Source: Robiginitalea marina
GTDB lineage: Bacteria; Bacteroidota; Bacteroidia; Flavobacteriales; Flavobacteriaceae
Direction of reading: 5' to 3'
Assembly (NCBI RefSeq): GCF_024006985.1
Contig: NZ_JAMXIB010000002.1
Coordinates: 124,001-188,000, forward strand
DNA length: 64,000 bases
Each line of letters opens with the position of its first letter. Within the stretch, counting starts at the first letter, position 1. Both the position numbers and the translations under genes were made by a program. This document shows, piece after piece, positions 22,039 to 30,502 of this stretch. Under the pieces are notes generated by a model. The model saw only the letters and a list, made by a program, of their open reading frames with translations. It did no database searches and was not told the DNA's origin.

Positions 22039-22557
22039 ATGAAAAAAACACAGAACCAACTGCCCTTATTGCTGCTGGCTATCGCCATGCCTTTGGTCAT
22101 CCAAAGCTGCCGGCAGCAGCAGGGGGAAGAATCCCGGGAAATTGAAAAAGAGGTGGTCGTTGCCCCGGAAAAACCGGAATACTTCCTGCTGCGGCCTGAA
22201 GTGGAAAAGGCCTACGGGTATTCGCACGCTGTTAAAATCGGGAACAGCATTAAAATTTCCGGGGCGGTAAGTATGGACGATGCAGGAAACCCGACTGCGA
22301 TCGGCGATTTGGAACAGCAAATGAAAAACTGCTACGCCGACCTGGAAAAGATCCTTACCCACTATGGGTGCACTTTTGACGATGTGGTGGTGGAAAATAT
22401 TTTTACCACCCATATGCCCCTGTTCCTTGAAAAATCGGTGTATCGAAATGAAATTTACACCAAACACTTCCCCACGGGTTCCTGGATCGGGGTAAAGGAA
22501 CTGGCCCTGCCGGAATTGATGATCGAAATAGAACTGGAAGTGCATAAAGCGGAATAA
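22039..22557 (+). CDS. RidA (YjgF/UK114)-family lipoprotein
   Basis: 172 residues. The lipoprotein signal ends near Cys24 (LAIAMPLVIQSCRQ), followed by a charged linker and one RidA domain: KAYGYSHAVKIGNSIKISGAVSMD, DLEQQMKNCYADLEKILTHYGCTFDDVV, FPTGSWIGVKELALPELMIEIELEVHK. Cytosolic RidA hydrolyses reactive enamines and imines. In this export-type protein the Arg-Glu catalytic pair is not obvious, so the role may differ. Confidence 0.85.
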   Translation: MKKTQNQLPLLLLAIAMPLVIQSCRQQQGEESREIEKEVVVAPEKPEYFLLRPEVEKAYGYSHAVKIGNSIKISGAVSMDDAGNPTAIGDLEQQMKNCYADLEKILTHYGCTFDDVVVENIFTTHMPLFLEKSVYRNEIYTKHFPTGSWIGVKELALPELMIEIELEVHKAE

Positions 22558-22694
22558 TGGACCAAAAGCACCCCCTGATATGAACCGGATATGAGTATCT
22601 TTAGGGTGTCCTCCGGAAAGGATTGGCCGGGTACCCCATGGGTCGGCCCGCAATTCCCCCTGAAGGATCGCAACCAATTCGTCAGGCAGCCAAA

Positions 22695-23438
22695 ATGATT
22701 GCAACCCTTTCCAAACACCCCCTGCTGAAAAAGCTCTGGTCAGCGGTTACTGACCTGGTCCCGATTGCGCTGGTAGTGGTCTTTTTCCAAACCCTGGTTA
22801 TCCGGCAACCCTTCCCGGAAGCCGGCGAAATCGCCGTGGGAACCCTGTTTGTGGTACTGGGGTTGTTCCTTTTTATAGAAGGCCTGGAAATGAGCCTTTT
22901 CCCCATAGGGGATGCCATGGCATACGCCCTTACCAAAAAAGGAAGCCTGTTCTGGCTGTTGCTGTTTTCCTTCCTGCTGGGCTTCTCCACCACGGTGGCC
23001 GAACCCGCCCTTATCGCAATTGCGAAACAGGCCGGGACCATTGCCGCAGACGCCGGGCTGCTCGACCCGAACCCGGAGGTGGTTGAACGGTATTCCCTGG
23101 GGCTGCGCCTGTCGGTGGCCGCGTCGGTGGGGTTCGCCATCCTGATCGGGGTCATCCGGATCCTCAAGGGCTGGCCGATTTATTACCTGATCATAGGGGG
23201 GTACATCCTGGTAATGATCATTACCACCATCGCCCCGGAGGAAATCATCGGCCTGGCCTATGACGCCGGGGGGGTTACTACTTCCACGATCACGGTTCCC
23301 CTGGTTACGGCCCTGGGGGTGGGGCTGTCTACCAGTATCAAGGGGCGGAGTCCCCTGACCGACGGCTTTGGCCTGGTGGCTTTTGCCTCCCTGCTGCCAA
23401 TGATGTTTGTGATGATTTACGGATTATTCTGGTTCTAA
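22695..23438 (+). CDS. DUF1538 membrane protein, first subunit
   Basis: 247 residues from ATG 22695, the Met just before the hydrophobic domain. Roughly seven membrane segments. The DUF1538 hallmarks are LFSFLLGFSTTVAEPALIAIA and the re-entrant-looking GLAYDAGGVTTSTITVPLV with LGVGLSTS. It is paired with a homologous gene after 13 bp. Together they correspond to the two halves of fused DUF1538 proteins. Paired repeats and conserved polar motifs in membrane helices suggest a channel or transporter; the substrate is unknown. Confidence 0.88.
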   Translation: MIATLSKHPLLKKLWSAVTDLVPIALVVVFFQTLVIRQPFPEAGEIAVGTLFVVLGLFLFIEGLEMSLFPIGDAMAYALTKKGSLFWLLLFSFLLGFSTTVAEPALIAIAKQAGTIAADAGLLDPNPEVVERYSLGLRLSVAASVGFAILIGVIRILKGWPIYYLIIGGYILVMIITTIAPEEIIGLAYDAGGVTTSTITVPLVTALGVGLSTSIKGRSPLTDGFGLVAFASLLPMMFVMIYGLFWF

Positions 23439-23451
23439 ACGCGCTTAAAAA

Positions 23452-24222
23452 ATGAGCGGACTTTTTACCGACTTTATAAACATCTTGCTCAGCACCCTGC
23501 TGGATGTGGTCCCCATTGCCGCCATCATCCTCTTCTTTCAACTGGTGGTGCTCAGGCAACCCATCCCCCATTTAAAGCAGGTGCTTATCGGCGGGATCTA
23601 TGTCATCCTCGGGCTGGCCTTTTTCCTGCTGGGCCTTGAAAAAGCGCTCTTCCCCCTGGGGGATATCATGGCAGGCCAGTTATCTTCCCCGGCTTTTATA
23701 GGGGTTGCTGACGGGGAATCGGCCCCGTGGTGGTCCTATTACTGGATCTATCTTTTTGCTTTCCTTATCGGCTTTTCCACTACCATCGCAGAGCCCTCCC
23801 TGATCGCGGTGGCGCTAAAGGCCAGCGAGGTCTCCTCCGGCACCATCAGCCAGTGGGGCCTGCGGGTCACTGTTGCCCTCGGGGTGGCCTTTGCCCTGGC
23901 CCTGGGGGCCTATCGAATCGTAAGCGGCACCCCCCTTTATATCTATATCTTACTCGGATATTGCGTTGTGGTGGTGCAAACATTTTTTGCCCCCAAACCC
24001 ATGGTCGCCCTAGCCTATGATTCCGGGGGGGTAACCACCTCCACGGTCACCGTACCCATTGTAGCGGCACTGGGCATTGGCCTTTCCACCTCCGTGCCCG
24101 GGAGCAACCCGGCCATCGACGGGTTCGGCCTGATCGCCTTTGCCAGCCTGTTCCCGATCATCAGTGTGCTGGCCTATGCCCAATTCATGCATTTCAGAAA
24201 CACAAAAACCAAGTACTCATGA
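23452..24222 (+). CDS. DUF1538 membrane protein, second subunit
   Basis: 256 residues, homologous to the preceding gene: LFAFLIGFSTTIAEPSLIAVA matches LFSFLLGFSTTVAEPALIAIA, and ALAYDSGGVTTSTVTVPIV matches GLAYDAGGVTTSTITVPLV. The topology is the same. Its stop codon overlaps the start of the PII-like gene (ATGA), so the pump and its presumed regulator are translationally coupled. The duplicated half-molecule design is that of many pseudo-symmetric transporters. Confidence 0.88.
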   Translation: MSGLFTDFINILLSTLLDVVPIAAIILFFQLVVLRQPIPHLKQVLIGGIYVILGLAFFLLGLEKALFPLGDIMAGQLSSPAFIGVADGESAPWWSYYWIYLFAFLIGFSTTIAEPSLIAVALKASEVSSGTISQWGLRVTVALGVAFALALGAYRIVSGTPLYIYILLGYCVVVVQTFFAPKPMVALAYDSGGVTTSTVTVPIVAALGIGLSTSVPGSNPAIDGFGLIAFASLFPIISVLAYAQFMHFRNTKTKYS

Positions 24223-24566
24223 GATTCAAATTGATAATGGCCTATGTGAAGCCCCACCTGACCGATACCCTGGTCGATACCATGAAGGAGGAGGGCGCCA
24301 CCGGAGCAACCATCATCCCCGCCCGGGGCACCGGGGTGCGGGAAGGAAAGACCTTTTTTGGCCTGACCATAGAAGACAAGACAGACATTGTGACCTTTTT
24401 GGTAGAGGAACATATGGTGATGAAATTCCTCGAGGTGATCAACACCAAATGCGACTTCAAGAAACCCGGCACAGGCATTGCCTTTGTACTTCCCATTGAA
24501 CACGCCGTAGGCCTGGAAAGCCAGATGGGCATCTTCCGGGACCAGGCCAGGGATGAATATTTATAA
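24219..24566 (+). CDS. PII-like signalling protein coupled to the DUF1538 pair
   Basis: 115 residues with the ferredoxin-like PII fold: FKLIMAYVKPHLTDTLVDTM, ATGATIIPARGTG, VTFLVEEHMVMKFLEVI and the B-loop-like KKPGTGIAFVLPIEHAV. The T-loop is GVREGKTFFGLTIEDKTDI and lacks the uridylylated Tyr motif of GlnB/GlnK, so covalent control is unlikely and binding of a nucleotide or small ligand is more plausible. Position suggests it gates the DUF1538 proteins, as GlnK does AmtB. Confidence 0.88.
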   Translation: MRFKLIMAYVKPHLTDTLVDTMKEEGATGATIIPARGTGVREGKTFFGLTIEDKTDIVTFLVEEHMVMKFLEVINTKCDFKKPGTGIAFVLPIEHAVGLESQMGIFRDQARDEYL

Positions 24567-24584
24567 ACTCAAAAACCCAAACCC

Positions 24585-24986
24585 ATGATTCCTTCCCGCA
24601 ACTATCAAAGCGCCCGTGAAATGATGAGTAAGAATATCATTTTCATCGATGGTCTGGCCACGGCCAAAGAGGCCGTGGACCTGATGCGCCAGGAAAAGGT
24701 GGACGCCCTCATTGTTAAAAAGCGCAATGAGAATGACGCCTTCGGTATTGTAACGATTCGTGACCTGATCAACGGGGTGATCATCCCCGACCGGACTTCG
24801 CAGGAGGTGAACGTCTTCGAAATCATGGTAAAACCCACCATAACGGTGCCTGCCGACATGGACGTGCGCTATGTGGCCCGGCTCTTTATCCGCCTCGATA
24901 TCTGGGAAGCCCCGGTGGAAGAAAATGGCTCCCTGATCGGCATGATCTCGCTGTCTACCATTATCCTGAACAACGTGTTGTTCTGA
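24585..24986 (+). CDS. CBS-domain pair protein
   Basis: 133 residues consisting of two CBS motifs: MMSKNIIFIDGLATAKEAVDLMRQEKVDALIV..FGIVTIRDL, then MVKPTITVPADMDVRYVARLFIRLDIWEAPVEENGSLIGMISLSTII. CBS pairs bind adenosine nucleotides or SAM and sense energy state. As the last gene of the DUF1538-PII operon it probably adds nucleotide control to the same transporter. A stem-loop terminator follows. Confidence 0.9.
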   Translation: MIPSRNYQSAREMMSKNIIFIDGLATAKEAVDLMRQEKVDALIVKKRNENDAFGIVTIRDLINGVIIPDRTSQEVNVFEIMVKPTITVPADMDVRYVARLFIRLDIWEAPVEENGSLIGMISLSTIILNNVLF

Positions 24987-25035
24987 AGGCTTTCAGACGC
25001 CTTCCGGCATACGAAGGTATGCGCGGCAGCTGACA

Positions 25036-25070
25036 GGGCAGGGATCAAATCCTTGCAACCCTGCCCCTTT
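25036..25070 (+). terminator. Terminator of the DUF1538-PII-CBS operon
   Basis: Stem GGGCAGGG (25036-25043)/CCCTGCCC (25059-25066) with a 15-nt loop, followed by CTTT. Confidence 0.6.
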
Positions 25071-25122
25071 ACCAAACCCGGATCCGGGTTTCGGGCGGGA
25101 CACCCGATTGTATGGGCCTGCT

Positions 25123-25728
25123 CTAAGCAGGTCCCCTTTTCCTGGGTTGGTAGATCACGATAACCTGGATCACGATGGCCAGGAAGATCAGGAAGTAAAT
25201 TTCGATTTGGGTAAACAATTCCACAGAGTCGATGGCCTTTTTACTGATGCCAATTTGCCGGCCTCCTTCCTGCAGCTGGATTTTTGACAGTTTGTACAGG
25301 TTCTCCCTGGCCCGGGAAAGGTGCGCCAAAAGCTCCTGGTTTTGGGTGAAACCCGCCTGGACATAAGTGGTTTCGGAGTCCTTTAACGCTTCAAGGTTTC
25401 CCTTCAATGACGCGAAGACGCCCGCTTCCTCAGGGGTGAGTTTTGTTTGCCCGAACTTCGTCACCCATTCGGTTATCGCGGTATTGGCCTGGCCATTGCG
25501 CTCAAGAAAAAACAGTGAATCGGCCTCCACTGCCGCCAGCTCCTTTTGATGCACCGCCCGGGTGATTTCGAAAATAAGGTCATTGGCTACCAACCGGTCT
25601 TCATAAACAGTGGCCACGGAATCCCTGACCCGCAGGAAATTATTTCGGTCGATCAGGTTGGTGGTGACTATGAGCACGAATATGATCAGGATCCCCAGGA
25701 CCCATTTTATTTTATCGTAAAATGCCAT
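25123..25728 (-). CDS. Four-helix-bundle (chemoreceptor-type) membrane sensor domain protein
   Basis: 201 residues from ATG 25728. Two transmembrane helices (WVLGILIIFVLIVTT, about 9-23, and IYFLIFLAIVIQVIVIY near the C-terminus) enclose a helical domain rich in Glu, Ala and Leu (VYEDRLVANDLIFEITRAVHQKELAAVEADSLF) that resembles the four-helix ligand-binding domain of methyl-accepting proteins. No HAMP or signalling domain follows; the chain ends 8 residues after the second helix (YQPRKRGPA). It may act through a partner, or be a stress-type membrane protein. Confidence 0.65.
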   Translation of the reverse strand: MAFYDKIKWVLGILIIFVLIVTTNLIDRNNFLRVRDSVATVYEDRLVANDLIFEITRAVHQKELAAVEADSLFFLERNGQANTAITEWVTKFGQTKLTPEEAGVFASLKGNLEALKDSETTYVQAGFTQNQELLAHLSRARENLYKLSKIQLQEGGRQIGISKKAIDSVELFTQIEIYFLIFLAIVIQVIVIYQPRKRGPA

Positions 25729-25996
25729 ATCCAGAATATTTCTTAAAAAATGAACCTCCGGAAAGATACGAAAAACGCCGTTCCTGTTTTTTGGCAAAGG
25801 GTGCGATAATCGCCTGGATATTTTTGTGCCCCCAGGAAATGGCCGTAAGCCGTCTGAACATGGCCCAGGGGTTTTCATCTTAGAAGGAATTCCCTACTTT
25901 TAGTACAATAAGGACGCCTTTGATCAAGGGGCCTTACCGAAACCTTAACTTTTATGGCATCCTGGCCGGATGCTCCGGAACAAAAGCCTTTCGACT

Positions 25997-26938
25997 ATGA
26001 ACTATCGGATGTACACTGAAAATACCCCCCGGGTTTCTGAAATCGGCCTGGGGGCCTGGCAACTCGGACAGGCTTCCGGCTGGAAGAGCCTTTCGGAAAA
26101 GGAGGCCATTGAAATCGTTGAAAAAGCCCTGGATCTGGGGATCAACTTTTTTGATACCGCCCCGAACTACGGCCATGGCACGGGGGAAGAACGGTTGGGA
26201 AAGGCGCTGAAGGGCGTCGACCGCAGCCGGATCGCAATCAGCACCAAATTCGGGCATACCGATTCCGGCACCCTGGATTTCAGCCCGGGATCGATCCGCA
26301 CTTCCCTGGAGGGAAGCCTTCGAAGGCTGCAGGTAGACTACGTGGATTCCCTCCTGATCCATAACCCGCCCTCAGAGCTGCTGGATGGCGCCCAAAACGA
26401 CCATTACGAAATCCTCGAACGGTTGCAGGAAGAAGGCAAAATCAGGGCCTACGGGGCCTCCCTGGACACCGAAGCCGAAATGCGGTTGCTCATGGAGACC
26501 ACGAACGCCCGTGTGGTGGAAGCTTTTTTCAATATCCTGCACCAGGATATTGCCGGGGCCTTCGACAGGGCTAAAGAAAAAGGGGTGGGCATCATTGTCA
26601 AAATCCCGCTCGATTCCGGATGGCTGAGTGGCAAGTACCATGGGAACAGTACTTTTGATGATATCAGGAGCCGTTGGTCAGGGGAAGATATTCAAACCCG
26701 GGCACGCCTTGTGGGGCGGGTCAAAGATATCCTCCAGCCCAAAGGAAACCTGGCACAGCAGGCCATTGCATTTTGCCTGGCATACGATGCCGTTTCCACC
26801 GTGATTCCGGGGAATGTCAGTATTGCACAGCTAACGAGCAACGTAAGCAGCGCGGAGCACCCACTTTCCCGGGAAGCGGTCAAAAGCCTGGAGGAGTTCT
26901 ACCTCCGGGAAGTGGCCCCCCTTAAACTGCCCTGGTAG
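25997..26938 (+). CDS. Aldo/keto reductase
   Basis: 313 residues from ATG 25997. NADPH-dependent TIM-barrel oxidoreductase. Catalytic tetrad residues are visible in GINFFDTAPNYGHGTGEE (Asp and Tyr), RIAISTKFGH (Lys) and VDSLLIHNP (His), and cofactor-binding features near the end include TVIPGNVSIAQLTSNV. The substrate is unknown; the sequence is closest to the general oxidoreductase branch rather than potassium-channel beta subunits. Transcribed in the same direction as the KAS III-like gene, 103 bp upstream of it. Confidence 0.9.
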   Translation: MNYRMYTENTPRVSEIGLGAWQLGQASGWKSLSEKEAIEIVEKALDLGINFFDTAPNYGHGTGEERLGKALKGVDRSRIAISTKFGHTDSGTLDFSPGSIRTSLEGSLRRLQVDYVDSLLIHNPPSELLDGAQNDHYEILERLQEEGKIRAYGASLDTEAEMRLLMETTNARVVEAFFNILHQDIAGAFDRAKEKGVGIIVKIPLDSGWLSGKYHGNSTFDDIRSRWSGEDIQTRARLVGRVKDILQPKGNLAQQAIAFCLAYDAVSTVIPGNVSIAQLTSNVSSAEHPLSREAVKSLEEFYLREVAPLKLPW

Positions 26939-27041
26939 CAGGCCGCCCGGGAAGGCAATTTTTAGGACAAAAGGCCATAAAAGTCAATCGTTGACCGTAT
27001 CTTTAACCTTGGGCTGCCAGCCTCTTCATCAAAACCAACCT

Positions 27042-28124
27042 ATGTCAGCGTCAATTTACAGTATCATCACCGGAACAGGGTGCTACGTTCCCTCAAGGGA
27101 GGTAGGCAACGAAGCCTTCCTTTCCCATCAGTTTTATGAAGGCCCTGACCGAAAGTCGGAGAAGCCCAACCGGGAAATTATCGAGAAGTTTCAGGACATT
27201 ACCACAATTGCCGAAAGGCGGTATATAGCAGATGACCTGAACACTTCCGATATGGCGGCATTAGCAGCGGAAGCCGCCATCACCGCTGCCGGGATAGACC
27301 GGGAAACCCTGGACTACATTATTGTGGCCCACAACTTCGGGGATGTCCGCAAAGGCTCCAACCGGATCGACATCGTGCCCAGCCTGGCCTCAAGGGTAAA
27401 GCACCTGCTGGGGATTGAAAACCCCGGTGCGGTTGCCTATGACATGATTTTCGGATGCCCGGGATGGTTGGAAGGGGTCATACAGGCGAATTATTACCTC
27501 CGGTCCGGGGATGCGAAAAGGGCCCTGGTGATCGGGGCAGAGTCGCTGTCGAGGATCATCGACCCGCACGACCGGGATACCATGATCTATTCCGACGGGG
27601 CAGGCGCTGTGGTCATGGAAGCCCGAAGCGGAGAAGAACCTATGGGGATCCTGGCCCACAAGACCCGTTCCGACACCCTCCACTATTCCAAAATGCTGTT
27701 TATGGGTCCTTCCTATAACCGTTGCGCGCCCGAAGGGGATAACCTCTATTTGAAAATGAACGGGCGGAAACTGTACCAGTATGCCCTGGAACATGTGCCC
27801 CAGGCGATCAAAGACTGCCTTGAAAAAAGCAATACCCCCATTGAAAAGGTCAAGAAGGTGCTCATCCACCAGGCCAATGGCAAAATGGACGATGCCATCC
27901 TCAAAAGGTTGTATTCCCTCTATGGGATTGAAGAGGCTCCGGAAGGCGTTATGCCCATGACCATTTCCTGGTTGGGCAATTCTTCCGTGGCCACCCTTCC
28001 CACCCTGCTCGACCTCATTCAGCAAGGTGAATTGCCCGGGCATGAACTGCGCCCGGGAGACCTGGTGGTGTTTGCCTCCGTCGGGGCCGGGATGAACATC
28101 AATGCCATGGTGTACCGGATGTAA
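27042..28124 (+). CDS. 3-oxoacyl-ACP synthase III (FabH)-family ketosynthase
   Basis: 360 residues from ATG 27042. Thiolase fold with the full Cys-His-Asn triad: Cys139 (YDMIFGCPGWLEG), His276 (VLIHQANGKMDDAIL) and Asn313 (SWLGNSSVATLP), plus the closing VVFASVGAGMNINAMVY. It could start fatty acid chains from acetyl-CoA or condense acyl groups in a secondary pathway. Being isolated from fab and acc genes, a specialised role is as likely as housekeeping FabH. Confidence 0.9.
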   Translation: MSASIYSIITGTGCYVPSREVGNEAFLSHQFYEGPDRKSEKPNREIIEKFQDITTIAERRYIADDLNTSDMAALAAEAAITAAGIDRETLDYIIVAHNFGDVRKGSNRIDIVPSLASRVKHLLGIENPGAVAYDMIFGCPGWLEGVIQANYYLRSGDAKRALVIGAESLSRIIDPHDRDTMIYSDGAGAVVMEARSGEEPMGILAHKTRSDTLHYSKMLFMGPSYNRCAPEGDNLYLKMNGRKLYQYALEHVPQAIKDCLEKSNTPIEKVKKVLIHQANGKMDDAILKRLYSLYGIEEAPEGVMPMTISWLGNSSVATLPTLLDLIQQGELPGHELRPGDLVVFASVGAGMNINAMVYRM

Positions 28125-28154
28125 GCCGAACCCGTTAAATCCATTCCATTGCTT

Positions 28155-28682
28155 ATGAGCGACAAAACGGCGATGATCTATGCTTCAGTAGACGGACACA
28201 CCCTGAAGATCTGCAAGAAACTACAGGAGGTCCTGCTGGCCCACGACCAGCCGGTGGAACTGATTTCCATTGAGGCATTCAACGGGGACCTGGAGGAATA
28301 CTCCCGGGTCATCATCGGGGCCAGCATCCGCTACGGGGTGCACCACAAAAAAATCGTCGAACTGGTGACTGCGCAGAAAGAACAGCTCGAAACCAAACGC
28401 ACTGCCTTTTTCTCGGTCAACCTGGTGGCCAGGAAACCCGAAAAAAGCAGCCCGGAGACGAACCCCTACGTGGTCAAGTTTTTTAAGAATATTTCCTGGA
28501 GGCCCGATATGGTGGAAACCTTTGCCGGGATGCTGGAATATCCCAAATATTCCTTTTTCGACCGCACCATGATCCGCCTGATCATGTGGATGACCAAGGG
28601 GCCCACCGACCCCAAAACCGTTCAGGAATACACCGACTGGAACAAGGTGGAAGCCTTTGGCGAGCGCTTAAGCACCCTGTAA
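28155..28682 (+). CDS. hemG: Flavodoxin-like protoporphyrinogen IX oxidase HemG
   Basis: 175 residues from ATG 28155. The flavodoxin fold has an N-terminal MIYASVDGHTLKICKKL FMN-phosphate loop and the HemG-specific VIIGASIRYGVHHKKI, FFSVNLVARKPEKSSPETNPYV and WMTKGPTDPKTVQEYTDW. HemG uses menaquinone to oxidise protoporphyrinogen IX in heme synthesis, including without oxygen. The Cys seen in some flavodoxins is absent. It follows the ketosynthase gene closely and may share its transcript. Confidence 0.9.
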   Translation: MSDKTAMIYASVDGHTLKICKKLQEVLLAHDQPVELISIEAFNGDLEEYSRVIIGASIRYGVHHKKIVELVTAQKEQLETKRTAFFSVNLVARKPEKSSPETNPYVVKFFKNISWRPDMVETFAGMLEYPKYSFFDRTMIRLIMWMTKGPTDPKTVQEYTDWNKVEAFGERLSTL

Positions 28683-28753
28683 CCCGGCCTGCGGATGGGC
28701 GGATTCCTTACCGCCCCCGTGTATTCATGCGGCTTTTTTATCGACCCCCTTAT

Positions 28754-28767
28754 GTAACCCTGGTTAC
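28754..28767. promoter_or_regulatory. Inverted repeat upstream of the DUF302 gene
   Basis: GTAACC-CT-GGTTAC, a perfect dyad, 51 bp before the DUF302 ATG. A second overlapping stem, ACCCTGG/CCAGGGT, shares part of it. It is candidate operator DNA for a Crp/Fnr-type or other dimeric regulator; none is encoded next to it. Confidence 0.4.
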
Positions 28768-28818
28768 GGCCAGGGTCGGAAAATTGTACGACCTTCATAC
28801 CTCCTAAACCCATGTGCC

Positions 28819-29205
28819 ATGAACTATTATTTCGCAAAAACCCTTAAAAACACAAACTTCGAGGAGGCCATCCTGAACGTCACGGAAGCCCTGAAAGAAG
28901 AAGGCTTCGGGGTGCTGACGGAAATCGATGTCAGGGCCACCATGAAGAAAAAACTCAACGAAGACTTCAGGCCCTACCGGATCCTGGGGGCCTGCAACCC
29001 GCATTACGCCTTCCGGGCCCTTTCCGCAGAGGACAAGATAGGGGCCATGTTGCCCTGCAATGTCATCGTTCAGCAAGTATCAGGCGGCGTGGAAGTCGCA
29101 GCGGTGGACCCCGTGGCTTCCATGAGTGCCGTAGAAAACAGCTCGCTGGAACCCCTTGCCCTGGAAGTGCGCGAGAAACTCAAGGCTGTCATCGACCGGC
29201 TCTGA
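28819..29205 (+). CDS. DUF302-domain protein
   Basis: 128 residues made almost wholly of one DUF302 domain: NFEEAILNVTEALKEEGFGVLTEIDVRATMKKKLNEDF, YRILGACNPHYAFRALSAEDKIGAMLPCNVIVQQVSGG, VEVAAVDPVASM. The conserved Cys in GACNPH and LPCNV are kept. The function is unproven; such proteins occur near sulfur, heme or respiratory genes. It has its own upstream region with a dyad at 28754. Confidence 0.9.
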   Translation: MNYYFAKTLKNTNFEEAILNVTEALKEEGFGVLTEIDVRATMKKKLNEDFRPYRILGACNPHYAFRALSAEDKIGAMLPCNVIVQQVSGGVEVAAVDPVASMSAVENSSLEPLALEVREKLKAVIDRL

Positions 29206-29334
29206 TGGGAAGTGCTGTTATCCTTCCCAGAGGTGGCGCCCCTGGCCACGATTAAATAAAAGCCGGAACAAAGATTCCTGCTGCCCAACAGGGATTTCCT
29301 GACAGGGGCTTACTGGGACAAAACCCATTTTACC

Positions 29335-29808
29335 GTGGAAAACATACTTTTAAAAAAGCTGAATTACAAGGGGCAGGAGGAGATCCTGGCCGTGAATTAC
29401 CCGGATTCTTTCAGCCGGGAACTCGAGCAGATGCAGGCCCATGCCCGCATCCTGCGAAGCCTGGATGAAACCGGGGCCACTATCGCTTTTGCCATAGCCT
29501 TCGGGAAAACCCCGGAGGAGGTGGAGGGCCTGACCAAAGGCATCGGGCCCAAACTCGGCGAAGATGCTGTGTTCTGGTTTTGTTACCCCAAACAATCCTC
29601 CAAAAAATATTCCTGCGACTTCAACCGCGACACCGGCTGGCAGGTGATGGCGGAATTCGACCTGGAACCCGTGCGGCAGGTAGCCATAGACGAAGACTGG
29701 AGCGCCCTGCGGTTCCGCCAGGTAGACCAGATCAAGAAGATTACCCGGCGGGAGGGCTATGCCCTTACCCAAAAGGCAAAAGACCGCACCACTGGGAAAA
29801 AACCTTAG
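29335..29808 (+). CDS. Conserved hypothetical cytoplasmic protein (GTG start)
   Basis: 157 residues from GTG 29335. No signal or membrane segment. MENILLKKLNYKGQEEILAV, TGATIAFAIAFGKTPEEVEGL, DAVFWFCYPKQSSKKYSCDFNRDTGWQVMAEFDLEPVRQVAIDEDW and VDQIKKITRREGY recall small DUF3052-like proteins, but the family is not certain. It lies in the same direction as DUF302, 129 bp further on, and converges on the DinB-like gene with an 18-bp gap. Confidence 0.7.
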   Translation: MENILLKKLNYKGQEEILAVNYPDSFSRELEQMQAHARILRSLDETGATIAFAIAFGKTPEEVEGLTKGIGPKLGEDAVFWFCYPKQSSKKYSCDFNRDTGWQVMAEFDLEPVRQVAIDEDWSALRFRQVDQIKKITRREGYALTQKAKDRTTGKKP

Positions 29809-29826
29809 CCCCTTTGCCCTGCCGGG

Positions 29827-30363
29827 TTACCAGGTGTATTCCGGGGGTTCGATCCCATTCATCCTAAGGTAGAGGTTGGCCTTGGACCGGTGGTTGGCCA
29901 TGTGGTCCTGCACATAGAAAAAGGCAAAGGCCCGGCTGACCGTATTCCCGCTATGGTACATCACGCAGGTCTGGTCGAGCTGGTCCTGACCTATGGTATA
30001 AATGACTTGTGTCGTGTAGTCAAAACCCTTTTCCAGCAGGTCCAGGATTTCCGCTTTGGTCATTTTGGAGGCATCCGGCGTATTCGGGGTCACTTCCATG
30101 CCCTGCACATAGCGCTTGGTAAGCAATTCCACGGTATGGGCGATATGGACCATCTGTTCCCCGAAGGATTTGCTGACCGGCGTGGGCCGGTAGGCATAGA
30201 GCGAATCGGGCATGGCACGGGCTACCTCGAGGCAGTGTTCCCGGGCCTCAAGCCAAACGGGGAGGTACATTAGCGTAAACGCGGTTTGGGGTACCCGGTC
30301 TGCCTGGCCGAATACCAGGGTTGCCTGCAGCAGGAAGAGGACAAATAAAACCCTGTTCTTCAT
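29827..30363 (-). CDS. Secreted DinB-superfamily protein
   Basis: 178 residues from ATG 30363 with a signal peptide (MKNRVLFVLFLLQATLVFGQ). The DinB four-helix motif is KSFGEQMVHIAHTVELLTKRYVQGME and VQDHMANHRSKANLYLRMNGIEPPEYTW, which supply the His metal ligands and the common family C-terminus. Export of a DinB-like protein is frequent in Bacteroidota but its function is unknown. Not closely similar to the array DinB protein at 16418. Confidence 0.85.
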   Translation of the reverse strand: MKNRVLFVLFLLQATLVFGQADRVPQTAFTLMYLPVWLEAREHCLEVARAMPDSLYAYRPTPVSKSFGEQMVHIAHTVELLTKRYVQGMEVTPNTPDASKMTKAEILDLLEKGFDYTTQVIYTIGQDQLDQTCVMYHSGNTVSRAFAFFYVQDHMANHRSKANLYLRMNGIEPPEYTW

Positions 30364-30502
30364 GGCATCAATATTTTGGTTGCTGCCACAAGGTACGCAA
30401 AACCGGGATGGATCCATGGACCCGGGTCGCGGCAATTTCCCGGATGCATACGGGAATAGAAAGGGGTCCCGTCACACCGGGAAGGCCCGGGCTGGCCCTG
30501 AA

